NCBI RefSeq assembly: GCF_036655075.1
Contig: NZ_JAVVQU010000004.1
Span: 1 to 64,000 of the forward strand
Direction: 5' to 3'
DNA from: Holtiella sp036655075
GTDB taxonomy: Bacteria; Bacillota; Clostridia; Lachnospirales; Cellulosilyticaceae
DNA: 64,000 nucleotides
Of the stretch, positions 1-7,792 are shown piece by piece. How positions within the stretch are numbered: the stretch's first letter is position 1; each line of letters begins with the position of its first letter. The notes beneath the pieces were generated by a model, which saw nothing but the letters and a program-made list of their open reading frames with translations, was not told where the DNA came from and did no database searches. The position numbers and the translations under genes are program-made.

Positions 1-1527
1 ATTATAAATTTAAGTATGACTATTAGTTGTATAGATGAAATTGATAAACTAAAACAACTAGAAGTAATTTGTAATAAATTAGTAGAAAAGAATATTATTA
101 TTATATCTGCATTTGATAATAGTGGCGCTATGTCGTATCCGGCGGTATTTGATAGCGTAGTAGGTGTTACAACTGGAGAAAGCTGTAAAACAATAAATGA
201 TATCGAATATGTAGAGGATAGTGATGTAAATATTTGTGGTTTTGGTAGTCAACAGAGGGTAATTAGTAATGGAGGTAATTATGTTATTCAAGAAGGAAAT
301 AGTTTAGCATGTGCACATATATCGGGGATATTATCTAATTTTATAATAACAAATCACTCGCTTAAACAAATAAAAAATATTATGTGCGAATTATCAATAA
401 AAAATCATAATCATAGAAAAAGTAAAAGTGTACAGAAAGAAAATCCAGTAAAAGAGTATAAAAAATGTATATTATTTCCTTTTAATAAAGAAATCCATAG
501 CTTGATTCGTTATTCAAAACTATTAGAATTTGATGTGGAACATGTATTTGATTTGAAGTATTCAGGGTTAGTAGGAACTAAAGTAAGTAAGTTCTTAAAT
601 GAAGTATTACCAAAAGATTATATTATAGAAGATATTAATGAGCTAAATATTGACACATTTGATACGCTTATATTAGGTCATGTTACTGATCTGTGTACAA
701 ATAAAAAAATAAAGAAAATTATTGAAACACTTATAATGAAATGTGATAAAAATGGAAAAAACATATTTACATTTGATGAATTCCAAGAAATTACAACATA
801 TAGTTTAGAAAAAGCAAAATCATATTGCCCTAATTTAGATAGTAATAATAGAATATATGCACCATTTGGTAAATTATATGAAATTAGTAAACCAGTAGTA
901 GGTATATGGGGGACGGATTCAAAGCAAGGTAAATTTACATTACAACTAGCATTAAGAGAGTCTTTATTAGAAAGAGGATATAACGTTGGACAAATTGGTT
1001 CAGAGCCTTCAGCATTGCTTTTTGGTATAGATGCTTGTTTTCCATTCGGATATAATACAAAAAATATTATTAATAGATATGATACAATTACATATTTGAA
1101 TATGAAGTTGCATGAAATTTCAAACAGGGATAAGGATTTAATTATTGTTGGATGTCAATCTAGAAGTGTAACTGAAAATACAGGGAATTTAGATCATTAT
1201 TCTATTCCACAGATAGAATTTTTACTGGGGACGCAACCTGACATTGTCATTTTAACTGTATTTGCAGATGATGAAATAGAGTATGTACAAAGAACGATTT
1301 TGTTTTTAGAAAACTGTGTTAATTGTAAAGTGATTTCAGTCGTCATATTTCCTATTAAGAGAATAAGAGATGAGAATAATATTGTAGAGAAAATGTATCT
1401 AGATAAAGTAGAAAGTATTAATAGCAAAAATGAGATGGAAAATATATTAGGTATAAAGGTTTATTGTTTGGGTATACAGTCAGATATAGAAGTTCTTACA
1501 GATGAAATTGTAGAATATTTTTCCTAG
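1..1527 (+). CDS. Subtilase (S8) C-terminal part fused to P-loop peptide-maturation-like domain (5' truncated by window edge)
   Basis: The frame is open from base 1 (it reads IINLS before the first ATG at 16), so the gene starts upstream of the window. The first ~125 residues are the end of a subtilisin-like protease: the IINLS strand, the oxyanion-hole Asn in a DNSG...YPA segment, and the nucleophile motif GNSLACAHISG (Ser codon 301-303). The catalytic Asp and His would lie upstream. From about residue 155 a second domain begins with ILFPFNKEIHSLIRYSKLLE and contains a P-loop-like GTDSKQGKFT (about nt 912-942). As I remember that family, this domain resembles the TIGR04066 peptide-maturation proteins linked to Clo7bot-type RiPP clusters; it also recalls DUF1611 NTPases. 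I infer a bifunctional protein that trims and handles a ribosomal peptide. Precursor and radical SAM genes are not visible. The protease fold is sure, the RiPP link moderate. Confidence 0.7.
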   Translation: MINLSMTISCIDEIDKLKQLEVICNKLVEKNIIIISAFDNSGAMSYPAVFDSVVGVTTGESCKTINDIEYVEDSDVNICGFGSQQRVISNGGNYVIQEGNSLACAHISGILSNFIITNHSLKQIKNIMCELSIKNHNHRKSKSVQKENPVKEYKKCILFPFNKEIHSLIRYSKLLEFDVEHVFDLKYSGLVGTKVSKFLNEVLPKDYIIEDINELNIDTFDTLILGHVTDLCTNKKIKKIIETLIMKCDKNGKNIFTFDEFQEITTYSLEKAKSYCPNLDSNNRIYAPFGKLYEISKPVVGIWGTDSKQGKFTLQLALRESLLERGYNVGQIGSEPSALLFGIDACFPFGYNTKNIINRYDTITYLNMKLHEISNRDKDLIIVGCQSRSVTENTGNLDHYSIPQIEFLLGTQPDIVILTVFADDEIEYVQRTILFLENCVNCKVISVVIFPIKRIRDENNIVEKMYLDKVESINSKNEMENILGIKVYCLGIQSDIEVLTDEIVEYFS

Positions 1528-1551
1528 TAGAGTAGGTGGTTATAAAGTTGC

Positions 1552-1600
1552 TAGCAAACAAAAGTTAACACTTTTGTAACGGTACCATGTATATGACAAT
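1552..1600 (+). repeat. Direct repeat copy 1: remnant of an Rpn gene 3' end
   Basis: Bases 1552-1579 are identical to 2583-2610, and similarity continues for about 20 bases. In copy 2 these bases are the last codons and stop of the Rpn gene (LANKS-stop). Here cta gca aac aaa agt taa encodes the same five residues and stop, only 24 bases after the stop of the preceding gene and with no gene attached. The core ACAAAAGT-TAAC-ACTTTTGT is a small perfect hairpin. It looks like the tail of a lost Rpn paralogue. Confidence 0.75.
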
Positions 1601-1618
1601 TCAGACACAATTCAAGAG

Positions 1619-1660
1619 CCCCCACGGATAGCAGTAAATTATCTGTGGGGGGTTATTTTA
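1619..1660 (+). terminator. Intrinsic terminator after the subtilase-fusion gene
   Basis: A 12-bp stem (1619-1630 with 1640-1651, one G-T wobble) has a 9-base loop and is followed by ttattttattt. It ends transcription before the Rpn gene. Confidence 0.85.
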
Positions 1661-1744
1661 TTTAAGGAAGTACTTCTATCTATCAATCAACTGGGTTATA
1701 CTTAAAATATAAGATAACGTATAGAAGAGTAGGAGGATGATAGA

Positions 1745-2599
1745 GTGAGAAAAGGATTATTGGATCCGAAGGTGGATTTTGTTTTTAAGAATATTTTTGG
1801 GTCGGAAAAACACCCAGAAATATTAATTTCATTTCTAAATGCCATACTGCAACCAGCAGAACCGATAGTAGAGGTAGAAATTAAGGGGACAGATATTGCG
1901 AAACATTTTATAGAGGATAAGTATTCAAGATTAGATATTAAGGCAGTGACGAGTCATCAAGAGATTATCAATATAGAAATACAGCTTAAAAATGAACATA
2001 ATATGGTGAAAAGAAGTCTCTATTATTTAAGTAAGATGTATGAAGAACAATTGGGAGAAGGAGACGATTATGCTAGCTTAAAAAGAACTATATGCATCAA
2101 TATCCTTAATTTTAAGTACCTGAAGACAGAAGTATTTCACACAGGGTATCGACTGAAGGAAATACAGAGTAATGAAGAATTAACAGATGTGATAGAAATG
2201 CATTTTATAGAAATACCAAAGCTACCGAAAGATAGTGATGAAACAGATATGCTTGTGGCATGGACAGAGTTTCTAAAAGACCCAGAGAGTGAGAAAGTAA
2301 GGAATCTAGAACTTACTATTCAAGAAGTAAGAGAAGCTAAGAGTGAACTCATAAGGATGAGTAATAATGAAGAACAAAGAGCAATGTATGAGATGCGTGC
2401 AAAGATATTAAAAGATAAAGTAAGTGCTCTAAATAAGGCGAGGGAAGAAGGAGAAGTGATTGGAATAGAGAAAGGAATAGAGAAGGTAGCTAGAGCATTG
2501 CTAGATGTGTTGGATGATAAAATGATTGCTACAAAAACAGGTTTATCAGAACAAGAGATAGCTAAGTTAAGACAAGAACAATTAGCAAACAAAAGTTAA
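1745..2599 (+). CDS. Rpn family recombination-promoting nuclease / putative transposase (PD-(D/E)XK)
   Basis: This 284-residue protein begins MRKGLLDPKVDFVFKNIFGSE, the typical opening of the Rpn/YhgA-like family (PF12784, TIGR01784). The nuclease core holds D in RLDIKA and the ExQ pair in INIEIQLKN, the usual PD-(D/E)XK arrangement. The C-terminal half is a charged helical region (KAREEGEVIGIEKGIEK), as in many family members. Start is GTG at 1745 behind AGGAGG (1730-1735). E. coli Rpn proteins are Ca-stimulated DNA nucleases that raise RecA-independent recombination; that role is known for the family, not shown here. The gene stands alone between terminators. Its 3' end is duplicated upstream at 1552, a sign of past copy-number change. 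Confidence 0.88.
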   Translation: MRKGLLDPKVDFVFKNIFGSEKHPEILISFLNAILQPAEPIVEVEIKGTDIAKHFIEDKYSRLDIKAVTSHQEIINIEIQLKNEHNMVKRSLYYLSKMYEEQLGEGDDYASLKRTICINILNFKYLKTEVFHTGYRLKEIQSNEELTDVIEMHFIEIPKLPKDSDETDMLVAWTEFLKDPESEKVRNLELTIQEVREAKSELIRMSNNEEQRAMYEMRAKILKDKVSALNKAREEGEVIGIEKGIEKVARALLDVLDDKMIATKTGLSEQEIAKLRQEQLANKS

Positions 2600-2631
2600 C
2601 ACTTTTGTAATTATACCAGGTACATGACAAT
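2583..2631 (+). repeat. Direct repeat copy 2: 3' end of the Rpn gene
   Basis: This is the partner of the repeat at 1552-1600: 28 identical bases followed by a diverged stretch. It covers the Rpn stop codon and the ACAAAAGT/ACTTTTGT hairpin. Confidence 0.75.
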
Positions 2632-2639
2632 TTATACAA

Positions 2640-2726
2640 GGGGCTGTTGCACTAAGGAATTTACATACAATATATGTTGTAGTATTTCTTCTTAATGCGG
2701 TAGCCCCCTATTTTATATAATAGGGG
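2640..2726. terminator. Two overlapping, mutually exclusive hairpins after the Rpn gene
   Basis: GGGGCT at 2640 pairs with AGCCCC at 2702-2707 in a long imperfect stem of about 19 bp rich in wobbles. The same C run also pairs in a perfect 8-bp hairpin, CCCCTATT (2705-2712) with AATAGGGG (2719-2726). Only one can form at a time. The first is terminator-like (followed by ctattttata). Confidence 0.6.
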
Positions 2727-2746
2727 AGAAGTAATATAAAATATCT

Positions 2747-2770
2747 AAACACCTTAATAGGTGTTTTTTT
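2747..2770 (+). terminator. Intrinsic terminator
   Basis: AAACACCT (2747-2754), loop TAAT, AGGTGTTT (2759-2766), then four more T. It isolates the GH2 gene from the upstream region. Between here and 2890 there is only AT-rich sequence, with a possible -10 (tagtataat, 2823-2831). Confidence 0.8.
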
Positions 2771-2890
2771 ACTAAAAAAATTAAGTAAAATTAACTTTTT
2801 AGCTTTTTAAACAATAATAAAAATAGTATAATTTAAGATAGAAGTTTTAGAATATGAAAAGTAATCAAGTGAGAAATGGAGAATAACTTA

Positions 2891-5800
2891 ATGGCAATTC
2901 AACAAATGACACGTAGTATCAACTTGAACCACGATTGGAAGTTCTGCTGGGCTGGGGATATCAATCATCCTACAGAGGATAGGAGTAATGCTTATAAAGT
3001 GAATTATAATGATTCTAATTGGAGAAAATTAGATTTACCACATGATTGGAGTATAGAGTTTGATTTTAATATTGAACACTCTTTAGTAGGTTCAGAAGCG
3101 GGTTACTTAGATGGTGGAATAGGCTGGTATCGTAAAGCATTAATCTTACCAAAGGAAATGGAAGGTAAAAAAGTAGCAATCCACTTTGGTGGAGTCTATA
3201 TGGATAGCACAGTGTATGTGAATGGCAAACAAGTTGGAAAGTATCCTAATGGTTATATGCCATTTACTTATGACATTGCAGAGTATCTAATAATAGATGG
3301 TGTAACGGAAAATAACATTACTGTCAAAGTGGTCAACCAGCAACCTAGTAGTAGATGGTATTCTGGAAGTGGTATTTACCGTGATGTGGAGCTAGTGGTG
3401 ACTCATCCTATTCATGTAGCAGAATACGGTACGTTTGTAACAACACCAAACATTGAAGCAGAGTATGGAAGTGGAAAAGCAACGGTTTGTGTACAAACAG
3501 AGGTTAAGAATGACTTCATGCATGCAAGTGACGTTCAAGTACGCCAAACGGTTTTAGACTATGCAGGTAATAGTGTAGAAACAGAAGGTATAGAATTAGC
3601 AAAGGTAAGCTTAGAAGCAGGAGAACTACAGACTGTAGTGCAACAATTACAAGTGGTAGGTCCAAAACTTTGGTCTATTCACACACCACACCTTTATAAA
3701 ATGTGTACAGAAATCTTAGTAGACAATGAAGTTGTGGATACATATGAAACAAGATGGGGCTTTAGATGGGTAAAATTTGATGCTAATGAAGGATTTTCAC
3801 TTAACGGTGAGTGGATGAAGCTAAAAGGTGTATGTATGCATCATGACCAAGGCGCACTTGGGGCAGTTGCCAACACACGTGCAATAGAGCGTCAAATGGA
3901 AATTATGCAAGAGATGGGTGCAAATGCAATCCGTGTTACCCACAATCCAGCAGCTGATGACTTACTTAGAATCTGTGATGAAAAAGGACTTATGGTCATT
4001 GATGAAGCTTTTGATACTTGGTATTATGGCAAGAAGCAATATGATTTAGGTCGTTTCTTTAGTCAAGGTTCTAGTAGTCACCCAAATGGATCTAATACAA
4101 TAACTTGGGCGGAATTTGATTTAAAAGGTATGGTGAAACGTGGACGCAACTTCCCATGTATTATTAAATGGTCTGTAGGAAACGAAGTAGGTGAAGCATC
4201 AGGAGATGAACGTTCTCTTGAAACCATTAAGAATATGAAAAAGTGGGTAGCAGAAGTTGACCCAACAAGAGGCATTACGCAAGGTGCGGATAAATTTAGA
4301 TTTGGTACAGGTGAAGGTGGGCATGAAGATATAGCTGCGGTACAAGATACAGTGGGCTTTAATTATGCGGAGGGTAACTATGATAGTATTCATGCCAAGC
4401 ATCCAGAGTGGGCTATCTATGGTTCAGAAACATCTTCAGCAACTAAGTCAAGAGGCGTATATAGCCATCCAGATACTATGGGCGTACATGACTCAGGAGA
4501 CCATGCAGATTATCAACAGTCTTCTTACGACAACGACCATGTAGGCTGGGGTGCAAGTGCAAGTCACGCATGGATTCAAGATAGAGATCGTAAATATATA
4601 GCTGGACAGTTTATTTGGACAGGCTTTGACTATATTGGAGAGCCTACGCCATGGCATAACACAGGTGGTCCAGGGCACAGCTTATCACCCAAGAGTTCTT
4701 ACTTTGGTATTGTAGATACAGCAGGGTTCCCTAAGGATGATTATTACCTTTATCAAAGTGTGTGGAAAAATGTAGAGGATAGCCCAATGGTTCATATTCT
4801 TCCACATTGGAATTGGGAAGAGGAGACTTTAAGAAATAACGTGACAGGTGTAGATGGCAAGATTCCTTTAAGAGTATACTCTAATGCACCACATGTTGAA
4901 CTCTTTATAGATGGTGTAAGCCAGGGGGTACAATCTTTTGCACAAAAAGAAACAAATTATGGAGTTAAATATCAACAACAATCTGAAATAAGTGAGAAGC
5001 TTTACTTAGAGTGGAGGTTGACATACACTTATGCACCTGGTACAACGATTCAGGCAGTAGCTAGAGACAATGCAGGTGAAGTAGTAGCTAAAGACACTAT
5101 TGTAACATCAGGAAAGGCTTTTGGTGTTAAGTTGCAAGCAGACCGTGTAGTTATTGATGCAAATGGAGAAGACCTTTGTTATATTGCAGTGGATGTAACA
5201 GATAATGCAGGTCACTTTGTACCAACAGCAGACAATGAAGTGAAGTTTGAACTTATAGGAGAAGGAAAAATTGTAGGTGTAGATAATGGAAATCCTATTA
5301 GTCATGAACGCTATCAAAGTCAAGTAGATGGTACCTGGATAAGAAAAGCATTCAATGGTAAGGCACTTGTTATTGTACAATCTACAACAAGAAGTGGAAG
5401 TTTTACAGTGAAGGCAAGTTCTTGTGGCCTAGAAGGTGATGCTCTTACGATTTATACAAAAGACAGTGTGGCAGATAACGAGAAACAGGTGTTAGGCTAT
5501 ACCCCAGTAATAGTAAGAACTCAAGTAGGTGAACAACCAAACTTACCACAGACTGTAGAAATGATTCACACAGATGGTACGAAGTGTCTAGAAGCAGTGA
5601 AGTGGGAAAGTATAGATACAGTACAACTTCAACAAGTGGGTACATTCAACGTACTTGGAGAAATGCGCCATACATCGACTCAAGTAATAGCAGAAGTAGC
5701 AGTTGCACAGATGAGTGGTGTAGATGGAGTAGGAGCAAAGGTAAATAGTATTATTTTAAACGGTGTACCAGTAGCAGATTTTAATGAGGCAACAACCGTA

Positions 5801-7522
5801 TATCAATTCAAAGTACCATATGGCAAAAAAGTTGTAGATATTCAGGTAGAGACCGATGACGAGGAGTCAGGTTCAGTACGTATTGTACCATCAACTACAG
5901 GTGGTCGCGTGATTCGTGTAGAGGCAGCAACAACTTATATGATTCATATAGAAGAAACTCGTCCACAACTTCAAGAAGTATGCCTACAAGTTGCAACAAC
6001 AAAGTTAAAAGAAGATGAGCAAACAGCTTTTAACTTAGCAATCATTAAAGAAGATGGTACATATGTTCCAAGTAATGCAGCAGAGATTAGTTATGTTATG
6101 ACCTCAGAGGATGGTGGGCATGTTGAGCTTGTTGAAGGTCATATTTATGCTTATACCAAAGGGACAGTAAGTCTTAGAGCTAAAGTAAGCTATGAAGGCA
6201 TTACAAGCGTTTCAAATGAAGTAGTTCTACATATCTTAGCCAATGAAGTAGATAAGACAATTACAGCATTTGCACCGATTCAAGTAATAAGCGAAGTAGG
6301 TCAGGCACCAGTATTACCAAGTACTATTCAAGCTTACTTTAATGTAGGGTTCCCTCGTTTTGTACCAGTGAAATGGGCAGCGATTGTACCAGAACAGTAT
6401 AGCCAGTATAATCAGTTTGAAGTAACAGGGACAGTAGAAGGACAAGAACTTGTAGCAAAAGCAATGGTGACAGTTAGAGGTGTTATTGCAACACAGGCAG
6501 TATCCTTAGCAACAGCCAAGAATTTCCCAGCTACTTTACCAGAAAAAGTAATGGTTTATTATAGTGATAACACAAAAGAAGAGAAACTAGTAAAATGGGA
6601 TGAAGCAGGTGTAGATTATACACAAGTAGGATACGCCAAAGTAGTTGGACATGTTGAAGCACCATTTGCGAAGGTAGAAGCAAGTATAAGAATCACAACA
6701 CAAGAAGAGCAAATCAAAGTAAGTAATAACTATGCTAAGCAATGGACAGGCTCTGAGTTCCCGGCTGCTTTAGCATCCTTTACCAATGATGTAGAAGAGT
6801 CAAGAGACCGCATTCATGCAGTGAATGATACTGTTATTGCGTTTGAGCCAGAAAGCCATAATAGATGGAGCAACTGGCAAGTGGTACCACGTGAGAATGA
6901 ATGGGTAGGAATCCTCTTTGCTGAAGGTGGAAATATTACGAAACGCTATATAGATACAATTAAAGTTGGATTCTTCAGTGACCATGAGACAGGTGCACCA
7001 AAAGATTTCACGATTGAATACTATGTACCAAGCAATGAACCACAAGCACCAAGTAACTTTGGACATGTAACAGAAGGTGAACTCGCAAATATAGCCAATT
7101 GGCAAGTTGTTGAGGGGCTCACATTAAACACTGTAGGAGTAGAGGCTGGTAGTATGCAAACTTTCAGTTTTGATGCCGTTCATACTTATGCAATTCGTTT
7201 GAATATGACAAGACAAGAGCACTTAAAAGGCATTGCGATTACAGAAATTGAAGCATATGGTAAAGAAGCCATTAGTTATGAATCTTATCATGTTGAAGCC
7301 ATTTTAGTAGATGGTCATAATATTATAGAAAGTTTTGATGAAAGCTTAAATTGTACTGTTAGTGTTGAGGGAGATGATTTGCCAGAAGTAGTAGTAGTAG
7401 CTACTCAAAATGCACGGGTAACAATTATTCCAGCAACAAATAATAGTAGAACGACTAAAATAGAAATACTTCCAGAAAATGGAGATGTAACAAAAACTAA
7501 GCTTTATCAAATGCACTTCTAA
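2891..7522 (+). CDS. Large GH2 beta-galactosidase (BgaA-like) with Ig-like and discoidin-like tail, no signal peptide
   Basis: This retaining GH2 beta-galactosidase should remove terminal beta-Gal from glycans. Domain order (1543 aa from 2891): sugar-binding jelly roll ~5-180, Ig-like ~185-295, TIM barrel ~300-640 with acid/base Glu432 in WSVGNEVGE and nucleophile Glu513 in YGSETSSA. The 81-residue spacing equals that of S. pneumoniae BgaA as I recall it. DUF4982/GH2-C Ig domains run to ~880, then bacterial Ig-like modules (GxxPxLPxTV pattern, ~890-1270), then an F5/8-like module with TRQEHLKGIAITEIEAYG near 1450. BgaA homologues are secreted and wall-anchored; this one has neither signal peptide nor sorting motif. 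An ATG exists at 2876, but the ATG at 2891 has the better-placed GGAG (2878-2881). Monocistronic, bounded by terminators. Confidence 0.93.
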   Translation: MAIQQMTRSINLNHDWKFCWAGDINHPTEDRSNAYKVNYNDSNWRKLDLPHDWSIEFDFNIEHSLVGSEAGYLDGGIGWYRKALILPKEMEGKKVAIHFGGVYMDSTVYVNGKQVGKYPNGYMPFTYDIAEYLIIDGVTENNITVKVVNQQPSSRWYSGSGIYRDVELVVTHPIHVAEYGTFVTTPNIEAEYGSGKATVCVQTEVKNDFMHASDVQVRQTVLDYAGNSVETEGIELAKVSLEAGELQTVVQQLQVVGPKLWSIHTPHLYKMCTEILVDNEVVDTYETRWGFRWVKFDANEGFSLNGEWMKLKGVCMHHDQGALGAVANTRAIERQMEIMQEMGANAIRVTHNPAADDLLRICDEKGLMVIDEAFDTWYYGKKQYDLGRFFSQGSSSHPNGSNTITWAEFDLKGMVKRGRNFPCIIKWSVGNEVGEASGDERSLETIKNMKKWVAEVDPTRGITQGADKFRFGTGEGGHEDIAAVQDTVGFNYAEGNYDSIHAKHPEWAIYGSETSSATKSRGVYSHPDTMGVHDSGDHADYQQSSYDNDHVGWGASASHAWIQDRDRKYIAGQFIWTGFDYIGEPTPWHNTGGPGHSLSPKSSYFGIVDTAGFPKDDYYLYQSVWKNVEDSPMVHILPHWNWEEETLRNNVTGVDGKIPLRVYSNAPHVELFIDGVSQGVQSFAQKETNYGVKYQQQSEISEKLYLEWRLTYTYAPGTTIQAVARDNAGEVVAKDTIVTSGKAFGVKLQADRVVIDANGEDLCYIAVDVTDNAGHFVPTADNEVKFELIGEGKIVGVDNGNPISHERYQSQVDGTWIRKAFNGKALVIVQSTTRSGSFTVKASSCGLEGDALTIYTKDSVADNEKQVLGYTPVIVRTQVGEQPNLPQTVEMIHTDGTKCLEAVKWESIDTVQLQQVGTFNVLGEMRHTSTQVIAEVAVAQMSGVDGVGAKVNSIILNGVPVADFNEATTVYQFKVPYGKKVVDIQVETDDEESGSVRIVPSTTGGRVIRVEAATTYMIHIEETRPQLQEVCLQVATTKLKEDEQTAFNLAIIKEDGTYVPSNAAEISYVMTSEDGGHVELVEGHIYAYTKGTVSLRAKVSYEGITSVSNEVVLHILANEVDKTITAFAPIQVISEVGQAPVLPSTIQAYFNVGFPRFVPVKWAAIVPEQYSQYNQFEVTGTVEGQELVAKAMVTVRGVIATQAVSLATAKNFPATLPEKVMVYYSDNTKEEKLVKWDEAGVDYTQVGYAKVVGHVEAPFAKVEASIRITTQEEQIKVSNNYAKQWTGSEFPAALASFTNDVEESRDRIHAVNDTVIAFEPESHNRWSNWQVVPRENEWVGILFAEGGNITKRYIDTIKVGFFSDHETGAPKDFTIEYYVPSNEPQAPSNFGHVTEGELANIANWQVVEGLTLNTVGVEAGSMQTFSFDAVHTYAIRLNMTRQEHLKGIAITEIEAYGKEAISYESYHVEAILVDGHNIIESFDESLNCTVSVEGDDLPEVVVVATQNARVTIIPATNNSRTTKIEILPENGDVTKTKLYQMHF

Positions 7523-7535
7523 TAGATAAAAATAG

Positions 7536-7570
7536 GCCGATTAGGAATCATATACCTAATCGGCTTATTT
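7536..7570 (+). terminator. Intrinsic terminator after the GH2 gene
   Basis: A perfect 10-bp stem, GCCGATTAGG (7536-7545) with CCTAATCGGC (7555-7564), is followed by ttatttta. Confidence 0.88.
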
Positions 7571-7694
7571 TAGTAGCTTAACTTACAAACTATATGAATC
7601 AGGAGGAGACAAGGAGGGGGAATAGTATTTTAAAGTTGAAAATACAATGAGTAGATAACAATAGGAAGAAATTAAAATTAATTAATAATTATTA

Positions 7695-7773
7695 TTGATT
7701 AATAAACTTGTCTGTGGTATATTAAATGTACAGAAAGCATGTATACAGTATACAAAGTGTAAAACACTTTACA
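7695..7773 (+). promoter_or_regulatory. pflB promoter with two downstream palindromes
   Basis: TTGATT (7695-7700) and TATATT (7718-7723) are 17 bases apart, a good sigma-A promoter. Transcription would start near 7730. Two inverted repeats lie just downstream: TGTATACAGTATACA (7740-7754, perfect around a central A) and TGTAAA-ACAC-TTTACA (7758-7773). They sit where a bound repressor would block elongation. The regulator is not identifiable from the sequence. Confidence 0.6.
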
Positions 7774-7792
7774 TAGACAGGAGAAATGACTT

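Noticed and set aside
1745..2599. Rpn gene as an active insertion sequence
   Set aside because: Rpn proteins are annotated as transposases but no terminal inverted repeats or target-site duplication surround the gene; the flanking repeats are copies of its own 3' end.
2638..2660. ggggctgttgcac as a possible insertion-sequence end
   Set aside because: It pairs with agcccc 60 bases on as a hairpin, there is no transposase, no matching inverted end and no target duplication.
7600..7620. Strong Shine-Dalgarno-like run (aggaggagacaaggaggggg) before pflB
   Set aside because: The first ATG after it gives only a three-codon frame, so no gene follows; it is probably leader sequence or chance.
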